NCBI GenBank assembly: GCA_020633335.1 | Contig: JACKDU010000005.1 | Location: forward strand, 558,001-622,000 | Direction of reading: 5' to 3' | Source of the DNA: Myxococcales bacterium | GTDB taxonomy: Bacteria > Myxococcota_A > Polyangia > Nannocystales > Nannocystaceae | DNA: 64,000 bases | In this document: in pieces, positions 52,841 to 60,567 of the stretch | How the letters are laid out: every line of letters starts with the position of its first letter | Position numbering within the stretch: position 1 is the first letter of the stretch | Notes under the pieces: model-generated | Told to the model about the DNA's origin: nothing | Databases searched by the model: none | The model's input: only the letters and a program-made list of their open reading frames with translations | Translations under genes and position numbers: made by a program

Positions 52841-53808
52841 GCAGCGGCAAGGTACTCGACTTCGAGCGGCCGATCGTCGAGCTCGAGAGCAAGATCCAGG
52901 AGCTCAAGGTGCTCTCGGCGGCGTCGCCCGAGATGAGCCGCGAGATCTCGCGCCTCGAGCGGCAGGCCGCCGAGCTCCAGCGCGAGCGCTTCGCCGCCCT
53001 CACGCCGTGGGAGCAGCTCCTCCTCGCCAAGCACCCCGACCGCCCCTACACCCTCGACTACCTCGGCGAGATGTTCAGCGAGTTCGTCGAGCTCCGCGGT
53101 GATCGGGCCTTCGCCGACGACCCGGCGATCGTCGGCGGCCTCGCCCGCTTCGAGGGGCGCCCGGTCGTCGTCCTCGGCCACCAGAAGGGGCGCAACACCA
53201 AGGAGAACCTCTACCGCAACTTCGGGATGGCCCGCCCCGAGGGCTACCGCAAGGCCCAGCGCCTCTTCGCCCTCGCCGATCGCTTCGGCCTCCCGCTCCT
53301 CTGCCTGATCGACACCGCCGGTGCCTACCCGGGGATCGGCGCCGAGGAGCGCGGGCAGTCGGAGGCGATCGCCGCGTCGATCGAGGCGATGACCCGGCTG
53401 CGGGTGCCGACGATCTCGGTGGTGATCGGCGAGGGGGGCTCCGGCGGCGCCCTGGCGATCGGCGTCACCGATCGGATCTTGATGCTCGAGCACGCGGTCT
53501 ACTCGGTGATCTCGCCGCGGGGCTGCGCGTCGATCCTCTGGAAGGACGCCGAGGCCGAGCAGACCGCGGCCGAGCAGCTGCGGATGACCGCCCACGACCT
53601 CTCGCAGCTCGGGATCTGCGACGAGATCATCCCCGAGGCGGTCGGCGGCGCCCACCGCGGCTTGACCGTCACGGCGGCGGCGATGCAGGAGACGATCCGC
53701 CGCCACCTCGCCGAGCTCGACGCCCTGGGCCCAGATGAGCGGATCGCGCAGCGGTACCAGAAGTACCGGCGGATCGGCCACCTGGAGGTCGCGCCCGGGG
53801 CGATCTAA
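52837..53808 (+). CDS. accA: acetyl-CoA carboxylase carboxyltransferase subunit alpha
   Basis: 323 residues from GTG 52837, which overlaps the miaA stop (GTGA). The N-terminal helices (VLDFERPIVELESKIQELKV) and the carboxyltransferase core (DDPAIVGGLARFEGRPVVVL, DTAGAYPGIGAEERGQSEAI, IGEGGSGGALAIGVTDRILM) match AccA throughout. It works with AccD to carboxylate acetyl-CoA to malonyl-CoA, the first step of fatty-acid synthesis. AccD is not in the window. Normal length and no missing motif. Confidence 0.96.
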   Translation: MSSGKVLDFERPIVELESKIQELKVLSAASPEMSREISRLERQAAELQRERFAALTPWEQLLLAKHPDRPYTLDYLGEMFSEFVELRGDRAFADDPAIVGGLARFEGRPVVVLGHQKGRNTKENLYRNFGMARPEGYRKAQRLFALADRFGLPLLCLIDTAGAYPGIGAEERGQSEAIAASIEAMTRLRVPTISVVIGEGGSGGALAIGVTDRILMLEHAVYSVISPRGCASILWKDAEAEQTAAEQLRMTAHDLSQLGICDEIIPEAVGGAHRGLTVTAAAMQETIRRHLAELDALGPDERIAQRYQKYRRIGHLEVAPGAI

Positions 53809-53822
53809 GATCTTCGGTCGCC

Positions 53823-56273
53823 GTGTACGAGCCCCTCGTCCTCGCCGCCGCGCTCATCCTCGGGATGACGCTCCTCCGTCAGCTCCGGCGCCCCGGCGGC
53901 GCGCCCGTGCTCTACACGCTGATCATCGCCGCGCTCCTGGCGATGGCGATGGGCGGCCTCGGGCAGGGCGGGCGCGCCTGGGGGATCGCGGCGATCGCCC
54001 TCTGCAGCCTGACGGTGGTGATCCCGTGGTTCCTCGAGGGGGCGGCGAAGCGCCTCTTCGCCCGCGGTCACATGGCGCTCGCGGTCCGGGTCGCCGGCCT
54101 GCGGGCGATGCTGATGCCGGGGAGCGGCCTCGCCCGCCACCAGGAGATCCTCCGCGGCCTCGCGGTCCTGGCGACCGACGGCGTCGACGCGGCGCTCAAC
54201 CACTTCCGGGGGCTCCTCCAGGAGACCGACGACCGCCAGGAGGAGGCGGTGATCCACGAGCAGATCGTGTCGATGCTCTTCTACGCCCAGCGCTGGCACG
54301 AGGGGATCGCCCACTTCGAGGGCCAGTTCCCCCTCGGCTTCGCGGCCCTGCGGCCCTCGCTCGCCCTCGGGCTGCTCCGGGCCTACGGCGAGGAGGGGCG
54401 CCTGGAGAGCGCGGCCGGCCTCCTGCGGGCGCTCGAGAGCGGGCCGCTGGCGGCCGATCCGGCGGCGGCCGACGTCCTTGGCCAGGCCCGCCTGACCTTC
54501 CTCGCCTACAGCGGCCTTGCGACCTACGTCGACCTGGCGATCGGCCACCACAAGCTCCTCGGGATGTCGCCGGCGAGCGGGGCCCTCTACCGCGGGATCG
54601 CCCTCGCGCGGGCGGGCGAGGCCGACGAGGCGATCACCGAGCTCGAGCGGGTGGCGAGCCTCGCCGGCCCCGACGACGACCGGATCGTCGCGGCCTCGCG
54701 GAGCACCCTGGCGCGGGCCCGCGACGCGGCGGTCGACCTCGCCCCCGAGCTCCGGCGCTACGGGGCCGCGGTCGGCGAGCGCCTCCGTTCCTTCCTCGAC
54801 GCCGGCCGAAGGCCGCGGCGGCGGAGCACGCTGCTGGCGACCTACAGCCTCTCGCTGGCGATGATCGTCGGCTACGTCGCCCTCCTGGTCGGCGAGGGCG
54901 GCGGGATCGGCCTCCTCGGCCTCGGCGCCTTCACCGGCGAGCTCTGGCGGGCGGGCTCGTGGGGGCGCCTCTTCACCGCGCCCTTCATCCACGGCGATCT
55001 GATCTCGCTGGTCCTCGACCTCTACTCGATCTGGCTCGCGGGACATATCATCGAGCGCCTCCAGGGGAGCGCGCGGATGATCCTCATCGCGATCGGCGGC
55101 GCGGCCTTCGGCCTCTGGACCGCAGCCCTCGCCGGCCCCGCGCCGATGGCGGTGCTCGGCGGCGGCCCGGCGATGGCGGTGGCGGCGGTGGTCGGCGCCC
55201 TCTGGACCCTGGTGCCGCTGCGGACCCCGGCGATCACCGCCCGGGCGCGGCGCTCGCTGATGCTGACGCTCCTCCTCCTCCTCGGCGCCCAGCTCTTCGC
55301 CAGCCTGCCCTCGCTGGTCGGCCTCGAGGTGCCGGCGCTCTCGCTCGCCGGGGCCGCGCTGCTGGCGACGCTGCTGGCGACCTCGTTCCCGGGGGCCGGG
55401 GCGCCGCGCTGGCTCAGCCGCGGGCTCGCGCTCGCGGCGGCGATCCTCGTCGGCGTCGCCTCCTTCGGGGCCTTCCACGTCCACGGCGAGGACGTCGAGG
55501 GCTTCCTGGCCCACAGCCGCGAGCTCAGCCTCAACGTCGACGGGGTGATCCTCCAGGTGCCCCACGGGATCCGGCGGACCAGCGATGACGAGGAGTGGCC
55601 GATGGGGCTGCCGATCGCGGTCAAGCGCGGGCTCCTCGACGAGATCGCCCTCCACGGCGGCGCCCTCGTCCAGCTGGTGGTCGCGCGGCCGCCGGCCGGC
55701 GACACCTCGCCGGCGATCTTCTCGATCGAGCGGGGCCTCGTCCACGAGGTCACGGTGCTCCACGACGACGGCGCGCCGCCGGCGATCAAGGCGCGCCTCG
55801 ACGAGGCCGGCGGGCGCTGGCGGACCTACGTGCTCTCGCGCAACGGCGAGGCGATCGCCCGGGTGATCGAGCGCGAGGTCGGCGACGCCCGCGTCCTCCT
55901 GATCGCCGCGCCGCCGGCGGCGCTCGACGACGCCGCTCGTCTCTACGCGGAGATCCTCGCGGACGCGCGGCCGGCGGAGGCGGGCGAGGGGGTCGCGAAG
56001 GGCGAGGCGGACGCGAAGGGCGAGGCGGAGGCCGGCCGCGATGGCGCGGTGAAGGGCGAGGGCGAGGCGGACGCGAAGGGCGCGGCGGAGGGCGGCCGCG
56101 AAGGCGCGGTGAAGGGCGAGGGCGAGGGCGAGGCGGACGCGAAGGCGAGCGGCGAGGGCGACGCGCAGGCTGGCCGCGTGGGCGAGGGCCGCGAGGCGGA
56201 CGCGAAGGCGAGCGGCGAGGGCGACGCGGACGCCCCCGCGGACGCCCCCGCGGACCCCCCCACGCCCCCCTGA
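53823..56273 (+). CDS. TPR-rhomboid-like membrane protein, catalytic residues absent
   Basis: 816 residues from GTG 53823. Two helices at the N-terminus, a helical TPR-like region (~85-310), then a six-helix domain at ~335-560 with the rhomboid layout: WGRLFTAPFIHGDLISLVLD then LYSIWLAGHIIERLQGSARM. In active rhomboids the helix-2 His-Asn and the GASGA serine are required. Here these read SLVLD and GGGPAM, so it is a pseudoprotease. A ~130-residue soluble domain follows, then a ~95-residue Glu/Gly/Ala/Lys tail (DNA repeats from ~55976), highly acidic and probably disordered. It follows accA by 14 bases, but function is unknown. Confidence 0.82.
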   Translation: MYEPLVLAAALILGMTLLRQLRRPGGAPVLYTLIIAALLAMAMGGLGQGGRAWGIAAIALCSLTVVIPWFLEGAAKRLFARGHMALAVRVAGLRAMLMPGSGLARHQEILRGLAVLATDGVDAALNHFRGLLQETDDRQEEAVIHEQIVSMLFYAQRWHEGIAHFEGQFPLGFAALRPSLALGLLRAYGEEGRLESAAGLLRALESGPLAADPAAADVLGQARLTFLAYSGLATYVDLAIGHHKLLGMSPASGALYRGIALARAGEADEAITELERVASLAGPDDDRIVAASRSTLARARDAAVDLAPELRRYGAAVGERLRSFLDAGRRPRRRSTLLATYSLSLAMIVGYVALLVGEGGGIGLLGLGAFTGELWRAGSWGRLFTAPFIHGDLISLVLDLYSIWLAGHIIERLQGSARMILIAIGGAAFGLWTAALAGPAPMAVLGGGPAMAVAAVVGALWTLVPLRTPAITARARRSLMLTLLLLLGAQLFASLPSLVGLEVPALSLAGAALLATLLATSFPGAGAPRWLSRGLALAAAILVGVASFGAFHVHGEDVEGFLAHSRELSLNVDGVILQVPHGIRRTSDDEEWPMGLPIAVKRGLLDEIALHGGALVQLVVARPPAGDTSPAIFSIERGLVHEVTVLHDDGAPPAIKARLDEAGGRWRTYVLSRNGEAIARVIEREVGDARVLLIAAPPAALDDAARLYAEILADARPAEAGEGVAKGEADAKGEAEAGRDGAVKGEGEADAKGAAEGGREGAVKGEGEGEADAKASGEGDAQAGRVGEGREADAKASGEGDADAPADAPADPPTPP
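55976..56270 (+). repeat. low-complexity repeat coding the tail of the rhomboid-like protein
   Basis: Imperfect repeats built from GCGAGGGCGA, GCGGACGCGAAGG and similar blocks, coding GEADAKGEA, GAVKGEGEA and KASGEGDA variants. Near-identical stretches recur at about 56045-56080 and 56105-56145. Such tracts vary in length by slippage, and the tail length may differ between strains. Confidence 0.7.
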
Positions 56274-56344
56274 GGCGTCACCGAGCGGCCCCGCGGTCGC
56301 CCCGCCTTGCATTCGCCTCGCGCTCCGCGAATGATCCCGGCGAG

Positions 56345-58750
56345 GTGCAGGTCGACCACGAGCGGAGCCCGGTCACCGCCCTCCTCGGGCCGACCAACAC
56401 CGGCAAGACCCACCGCGCGGTCGAGCGGATGCTCGAGCACCGCAGCGGGATGATCGGCCTGCCGCTCCGCCTCCTCGCCCGCGAGATCTACGACCGCGTC
56501 AGCGCCCGGGTCGGCGAGGCGGCGGTCGCCTTGATCACCGGCGAGGAGAAGCGGGTGCCGGCGCGGCCGCGCTACTGGGTGTGCACGGTCGAGTCGATGC
56601 CGGTGGGCCGCGGGGTCGACTTCCTCGCGGTCGACGAGATCCAGCTCGCGGCCCACCGCCAGCGCGGCCACGTCTTCACCGATCGCCTCCTCCACGCGCG
56701 CGGCCGGGTCGAGACCTGGTTCCTCGGCGCCTGGACGATCGCCCCGCTCCTCCGCGAGCTCCTGCCGGGGGCGCGGATCGAGACCCACCCCCGCTACTCC
56801 GACCTCAGCCACGCCGGCGTCGCCTCGCTGACCTCGCTGCCGCCGCGCTCGGCGGTCGTCGCCTTCTCGGCCGAGAAGGTCTACGAGCTGGCGGAGCGGC
56901 TGCGGCGGCGGCGGGGCGGGGCCGCGGTGGTCCTCGGCGCGCTCTCGCCGAGGACCCGCAACGCCCAGGTGGCGATGTACCAGGCCGGCGAGGTCCACTA
57001 CCTGGTCGCCACCGACGCGATCGGCATGGGCCTCAACATGGACGTCGATCACGTCGCCTTCGCGGCGCTCGACAAGTTCGACGGCCGCGAGGCGCGGGCG
57101 CTGGGGGCCGACGAGCTCGCGCAGATCGCCGGGCGAGCGGGGCGCTTCCAGCGGGCGGGGAGCTTCGGCACCCTGCAGGAGGTCGGCCCCCTGCCGCCGC
57201 CGGTCGCCCAGGCGATCGAGGGCCACGCGTTCCCGCCGCTCCAGCACCTGGTGTGGCGGAGCTCCGACCTCGACTTCTCGAGCCCGGCGGCGCTCCTCGC
57301 CGCCCTCCGCCGCCCCTCGCCGCGGCCCGAGCTCCGGCGGATCGAGCGGGCCGACGACTTCGACGCGCTCCTCCAGCTCGCCCAGAGCCCCGAGATCTGC
57401 CGGCGGGCGAGCGCCCCCGAGACCGTCGAGCTCCTCTGGGAGGTCTGCCGGATCCCCGACTTTCGCAAGCTCCTGGTCGACTCGCACGTCCGCCTCCTCG
57501 CCCGGATCTTCGAGCAGCTGAGCGGCCCGCGCGGGCAGATCGACGAGGGCTGGATGGCCCGCCGGATCGCCCGCCTCGACGATGTCGACGGCGACATCGA
57601 CACCCTGATGGGGCGCCTCGCGTTCATCCGCACCTGGACCTACATCGCCCATCAGAGCGCCTGGGTCGACGATCCGCGCCACTGGCAGGAGCGGACGATG
57701 GCGATCGAGGGCGAGCTCTCGGACGCGCTCCACCACCAGCTCACCCAGCGCTTCGTCGCCCGCCGCGATCGGAGCTGGAGCGGCCCCCGCGAGCCCGAGG
57801 GGCGGGCCGACGAGGCCAACCCCTTCCGCCGCCTCCTCGGGCTGGATCTGCCCCATCGGCCAGGTAGCGTCGAGGGCGAGGGCGAGGGGGAGGAGGGGGA
57901 GGGCGCCTGGGCCGATCGCCTCTGCGCGGCCGAGCACGGGGCGATCCGCCTCGAGGGCGGCGCGCTCACCTTCGAGGGGCGGGCCCTCGCTCGCCTCGGC
58001 CGGGGCCCTGATCTCCTCCACCCAGAGCTCCTCCTGACCCTCGACGAGGGGATCCGGGGGGGCGCGCGCGCCCAGATCCACCGCCGCCTCCTCGCCTGGA
58101 TCCGCGACGCGGTGGCCGGGCTCCTGGGGCCCCTCGCCGAGGTCGACCCGCGGGCGACGCCGGCGCTCCGCGGCCTCGCCTACCAGCTCGTCCAGGGCCT
58201 CGGGACGATCCCGCGGCGGCCGGCCGAGGCCCAGGTCGGCGGCCTCAGCCCGGCCGATCGGCGCCTCCTCGAGGGCTGGGGCGTGCGGATCGGCGCCGAG
58301 ACGATCTATCTCCGGCGCGCGCTCCGGGGCCCGGCGCTCGCCTGGCGGGCGGCCCTGGTCGCCGCCCACCTCGGGGCCGCCGCGCCGCCGCCTCCGCGCC
58401 CCGGGGCGGTCTCGCTGACGGTCGATCCGGCGCTCGATCGGCGGGCCTACCTCTGGATCGGCTACCGCGTCGCCGGGCCGCGGGCGCTGCGGGTCGACGT
58501 CCTCGAGGAGCGCCTCGCGGAGCTCCTGGGGCTGGCCGCCCGCGGGCCCTTCGCGGCGCCGCAGGGGCTCGCGTCGCGCCTCGGGGTCGCGGCCGCCGAG
58601 CTCCCGGAGGTCCTCGCCGGGCTCGGCTTCGACGCGGTCGAGGACGGCCGCTACCTCGCGCGCCCGCGGGGACGCGGCCGTCCGCGGGGCGCTCGGGGCT
58701 GCGCCCGATCGCGTCCAGGCGGCGCGTCGGCGCGCGGAAAATGCCCCTAG
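56345..58750 (+). CDS. Suv3-type DExH RNA helicase
   Basis: 801 residues from GTG 56345. Helicase core: LLGPTNTGKTHRAVERM (Walker A), FLAVDEIQLAAHR (DExH box), YSDLSH, YLVATDAIGMGLNMDV (motif V), QIAGRAGRF (motif VI). The pattern GPTNTGKT and DEIQ is that of SUPV3L1/Suv3, the helicase of the mitochondrial RNA degradosome; bacterial relatives occur in proteobacteria and act on RNA. A helical C-terminal domain follows (VELLWEVCRIPDFRKLLVDS), plus ~250 extra residues with a basic tail. The frame is open far upstream, but that part is a shadow of the rhomboid-like gene. Confidence 0.9.
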   Translation: MQVDHERSPVTALLGPTNTGKTHRAVERMLEHRSGMIGLPLRLLAREIYDRVSARVGEAAVALITGEEKRVPARPRYWVCTVESMPVGRGVDFLAVDEIQLAAHRQRGHVFTDRLLHARGRVETWFLGAWTIAPLLRELLPGARIETHPRYSDLSHAGVASLTSLPPRSAVVAFSAEKVYELAERLRRRRGGAAVVLGALSPRTRNAQVAMYQAGEVHYLVATDAIGMGLNMDVDHVAFAALDKFDGREARALGADELAQIAGRAGRFQRAGSFGTLQEVGPLPPPVAQAIEGHAFPPLQHLVWRSSDLDFSSPAALLAALRRPSPRPELRRIERADDFDALLQLAQSPEICRRASAPETVELLWEVCRIPDFRKLLVDSHVRLLARIFEQLSGPRGQIDEGWMARRIARLDDVDGDIDTLMGRLAFIRTWTYIAHQSAWVDDPRHWQERTMAIEGELSDALHHQLTQRFVARRDRSWSGPREPEGRADEANPFRRLLGLDLPHRPGSVEGEGEGEEGEGAWADRLCAAEHGAIRLEGGALTFEGRALARLGRGPDLLHPELLLTLDEGIRGGARAQIHRRLLAWIRDAVAGLLGPLAEVDPRATPALRGLAYQLVQGLGTIPRRPAEAQVGGLSPADRRLLEGWGVRIGAETIYLRRALRGPALAWRAALVAAHLGAAAPPPPRPGAVSLTVDPALDRRAYLWIGYRVAGPRALRVDVLEERLAELLGLAARGPFAAPQGLASRLGVAAAELPEVLAGLGFDAVEDGRYLARPRGRGRPRGARGCARSRPGGASARGKCP

Positions 58751-58826
58751 TGGCCGCGGCGCCGATCGTCCTACCATGCCAAGACCAGGCGATCGGCCGC
58801 GTACCCGGTCCGCCGCTGGGGTCACG

Positions 58827-59333
58827 ATGACGGTTGCGCCCTCTCAAGTGATTTCACTCCGCCTCGCGCTCGCGGGCTTCGCCGAGAGCTGGAGCCACTG
58901 CGGCGCGGTCGCCGACTATGTCGCCCGCTACGCGGCCTCGGATCGCTTCGATCCCGAGGGGCTCACGACCCGGCTCTCGAGCTTCCTCAACGAGGTCCTC
59001 GAGCTGATCTACGCCAACCACGGGGCCGACCGGGGCGGGGCGAAGGAGGGGCCGCCGGTGCTGGCGATCGACGTCACCCGCGAGGAGAGCGCGCTCCACG
59101 TCGCCTGCGCCCTGCCGGCCGACGACGCGGTCGCCAGCGCCTTCGAGCGGGCGCTCGCCGGCCTCGACGATCCCGACCTCCGCAGCCGCTACCGCGACGG
59201 CTTCGACGCCGGCCTCGACGAGGCGCGGGTCGAGGCGCCCTTCCTCGAGATGGCCGGGGTCCACGGGATCGCGCCTGTCCTCAACCGCAGCGGCGATCAC
59301 GTCGTCGTTCGCCTCACCATCCCCGCGGAGTGA
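58827..59333 (+). CDS. degenerate GHKL-type anti-sigma-like protein (slr1658-like)
   Basis: 168 residues from ATG 58827. It parallels the protein at 62937: an N-terminal helix (FAESWSHCGAVADYVARYAA matching RWDLCGATADFFATYF), then SSFLNEVLELIYANHG where the partner has SYVLNEAVENAVKF. The Glu is kept, but the Asn that holds Mg-ATP in GHKL kinases is Leu. So it probably neither binds ATP well nor phosphorylates. It still has the helices and strands of the fold (VLAIDVTREESALHVACALP). Its stop overlaps the GTG of the STAS-methyltransferase, pairing the two. Confidence 0.7.
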   Translation: MTVAPSQVISLRLALAGFAESWSHCGAVADYVARYAASDRFDPEGLTTRLSSFLNEVLELIYANHGADRGGAKEGPPVLAIDVTREESALHVACALPADDAVASAFERALAGLDDPDLRSRYRDGFDAGLDEARVEAPFLEMAGVHGIAPVLNRSGDHVVVRLTIPAE

Positions 59334-60550
59334 AGTCGTCGATGGCCGTCCCCTCGCCCTACACGATCCGCTTCATCGAGAACGACCAGGAGGTCGTCCT
59401 CGCCGGCGCCGTCCGTCCGCCGAACGCGGCGGCGCTCGCCGACGTCCGCGCGGTCCTCGAGGGGGCGGCGGACTCGGTCTCCGGGATCTTGTTCGTCAAC
59501 CTCAAGCGCCTCCGCTACCTCAACCACGCCGGCTTCTGCGAGCTCGCGCGCTTCGTCCGCGAGAGCGCCCGCAAGCGGCCGGAGCTCCGGATCAAGATCG
59601 TGATCTCGAGCGTGGTCCCGTGGGCGCCGCAGCGCTTCGCGATCCTCCCCGAGCTCTACTCGAACGTCGTCGTCGAGCACTACGACCGCGCCTTCTACCC
59701 GGGGCAGGGGGTGATCGAGAACGACGCGCTGATCCCGGTGCTGCGGACCCAGACCAACATCATCTGGCACCACGAGCGCGAGCTCCTGGTCGAGCACGGC
59801 CTCAAGGAGGGGATGAAGGTCGCCGACATCTGCTGCGGGATCGGCGACTTCGCGGTGCTGATGCGCAAGGAGTTCAAGCCCTCGCGGATCGTCGCGGTCG
59901 ACCACTCGCGCCCCTTCCTGCAGTATGCGACCCAGGTCGCCCGCGAGTTCGGGATCGGCGACATCGAGTACCAGTTCGGCGACGCGACCAACCTCTTCCT
60001 CGAAGACGACGAGTTCGACTTCGTCACCTCGCGGCTCTCGCTCCAGGTCTTCGATCAGCCGGAGAAGATCCTCCGGGAGCTGATGCGGATCTGCAAGCCG
60101 GGCGGCCGAGTCTACCTGACCAACGAGATGATGTCGCACAACTACGGCTACCCGCGCCACGAGACCGTGAGCTGGGCCTACCGGCAGATCAACGACATGT
60201 GCGCGGAGCTGGGGATGGACCTCTCCTTCGGGCCGAAGATGTTCTCGCTCCTCACCGACCTCGGCTTTGAGGACATCAAGGTCGAGACCATCGACATCAC
60301 CAACCGCAACACCGCGGTCGAGGACTTCGCCCGGGTGATCGAGAGCTGGGAGGGCTACGTCACCGGCGAGCTCTCGACCGCGACCCACCAGCCCAAGGAG
60401 ATGGTCGAGCGGTTGCGCTCGGGCCTCCGGGATCACGTCTACACGATCACCTCGCGCCGGGGCTTCGCGACCTGGCCGCTCTACGTCGCCTCCGGGCGCA
60501 AGCCGCGGGCCTCCGGGCGGGGCGCCGCGCGAAAGGCGGCCTCCGGCTAG
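59330..60550 (+). CDS. STAS-SAM-methyltransferase fusion
   Basis: 406 residues from GTG 59330 (ATG 59342 also possible). Residues ~10-120 are a STAS-like domain: GILFVNLKRLRYLNHAGFCE aligns with LTLHMLELVFLNSSGINTLY of the protein at 63507. The Ser that would be phosphorylated is Ala (NHAG against NSSG). Residues ~140-330 are a class I methyltransferase: VADICCGIGDFAVLM (motif I), RIVAVDHSRPFLQYA, LMRICKPGGRVYLTNEMM. The substrate is unknown. It lies between a degenerate partner kinase and a SpoIIE-type phosphatase, suggesting output of a partner-switching module. Confidence 0.86.
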   Translation: MKSSMAVPSPYTIRFIENDQEVVLAGAVRPPNAAALADVRAVLEGAADSVSGILFVNLKRLRYLNHAGFCELARFVRESARKRPELRIKIVISSVVPWAPQRFAILPELYSNVVVEHYDRAFYPGQGVIENDALIPVLRTQTNIIWHHERELLVEHGLKEGMKVADICCGIGDFAVLMRKEFKPSRIVAVDHSRPFLQYATQVAREFGIGDIEYQFGDATNLFLEDDEFDFVTSRLSLQVFDQPEKILRELMRICKPGGRVYLTNEMMSHNYGYPRHETVSWAYRQINDMCAELGMDLSFGPKMFSLLTDLGFEDIKVETIDITNRNTAVEDFARVIESWEGYVTGELSTATHQPKEMVERLRSGLRDHVYTITSRRGFATWPLYVASGRKPRASGRGAARKAASG

Positions 60551-60567
60551 GGGGCGAGGGGCAGAGG

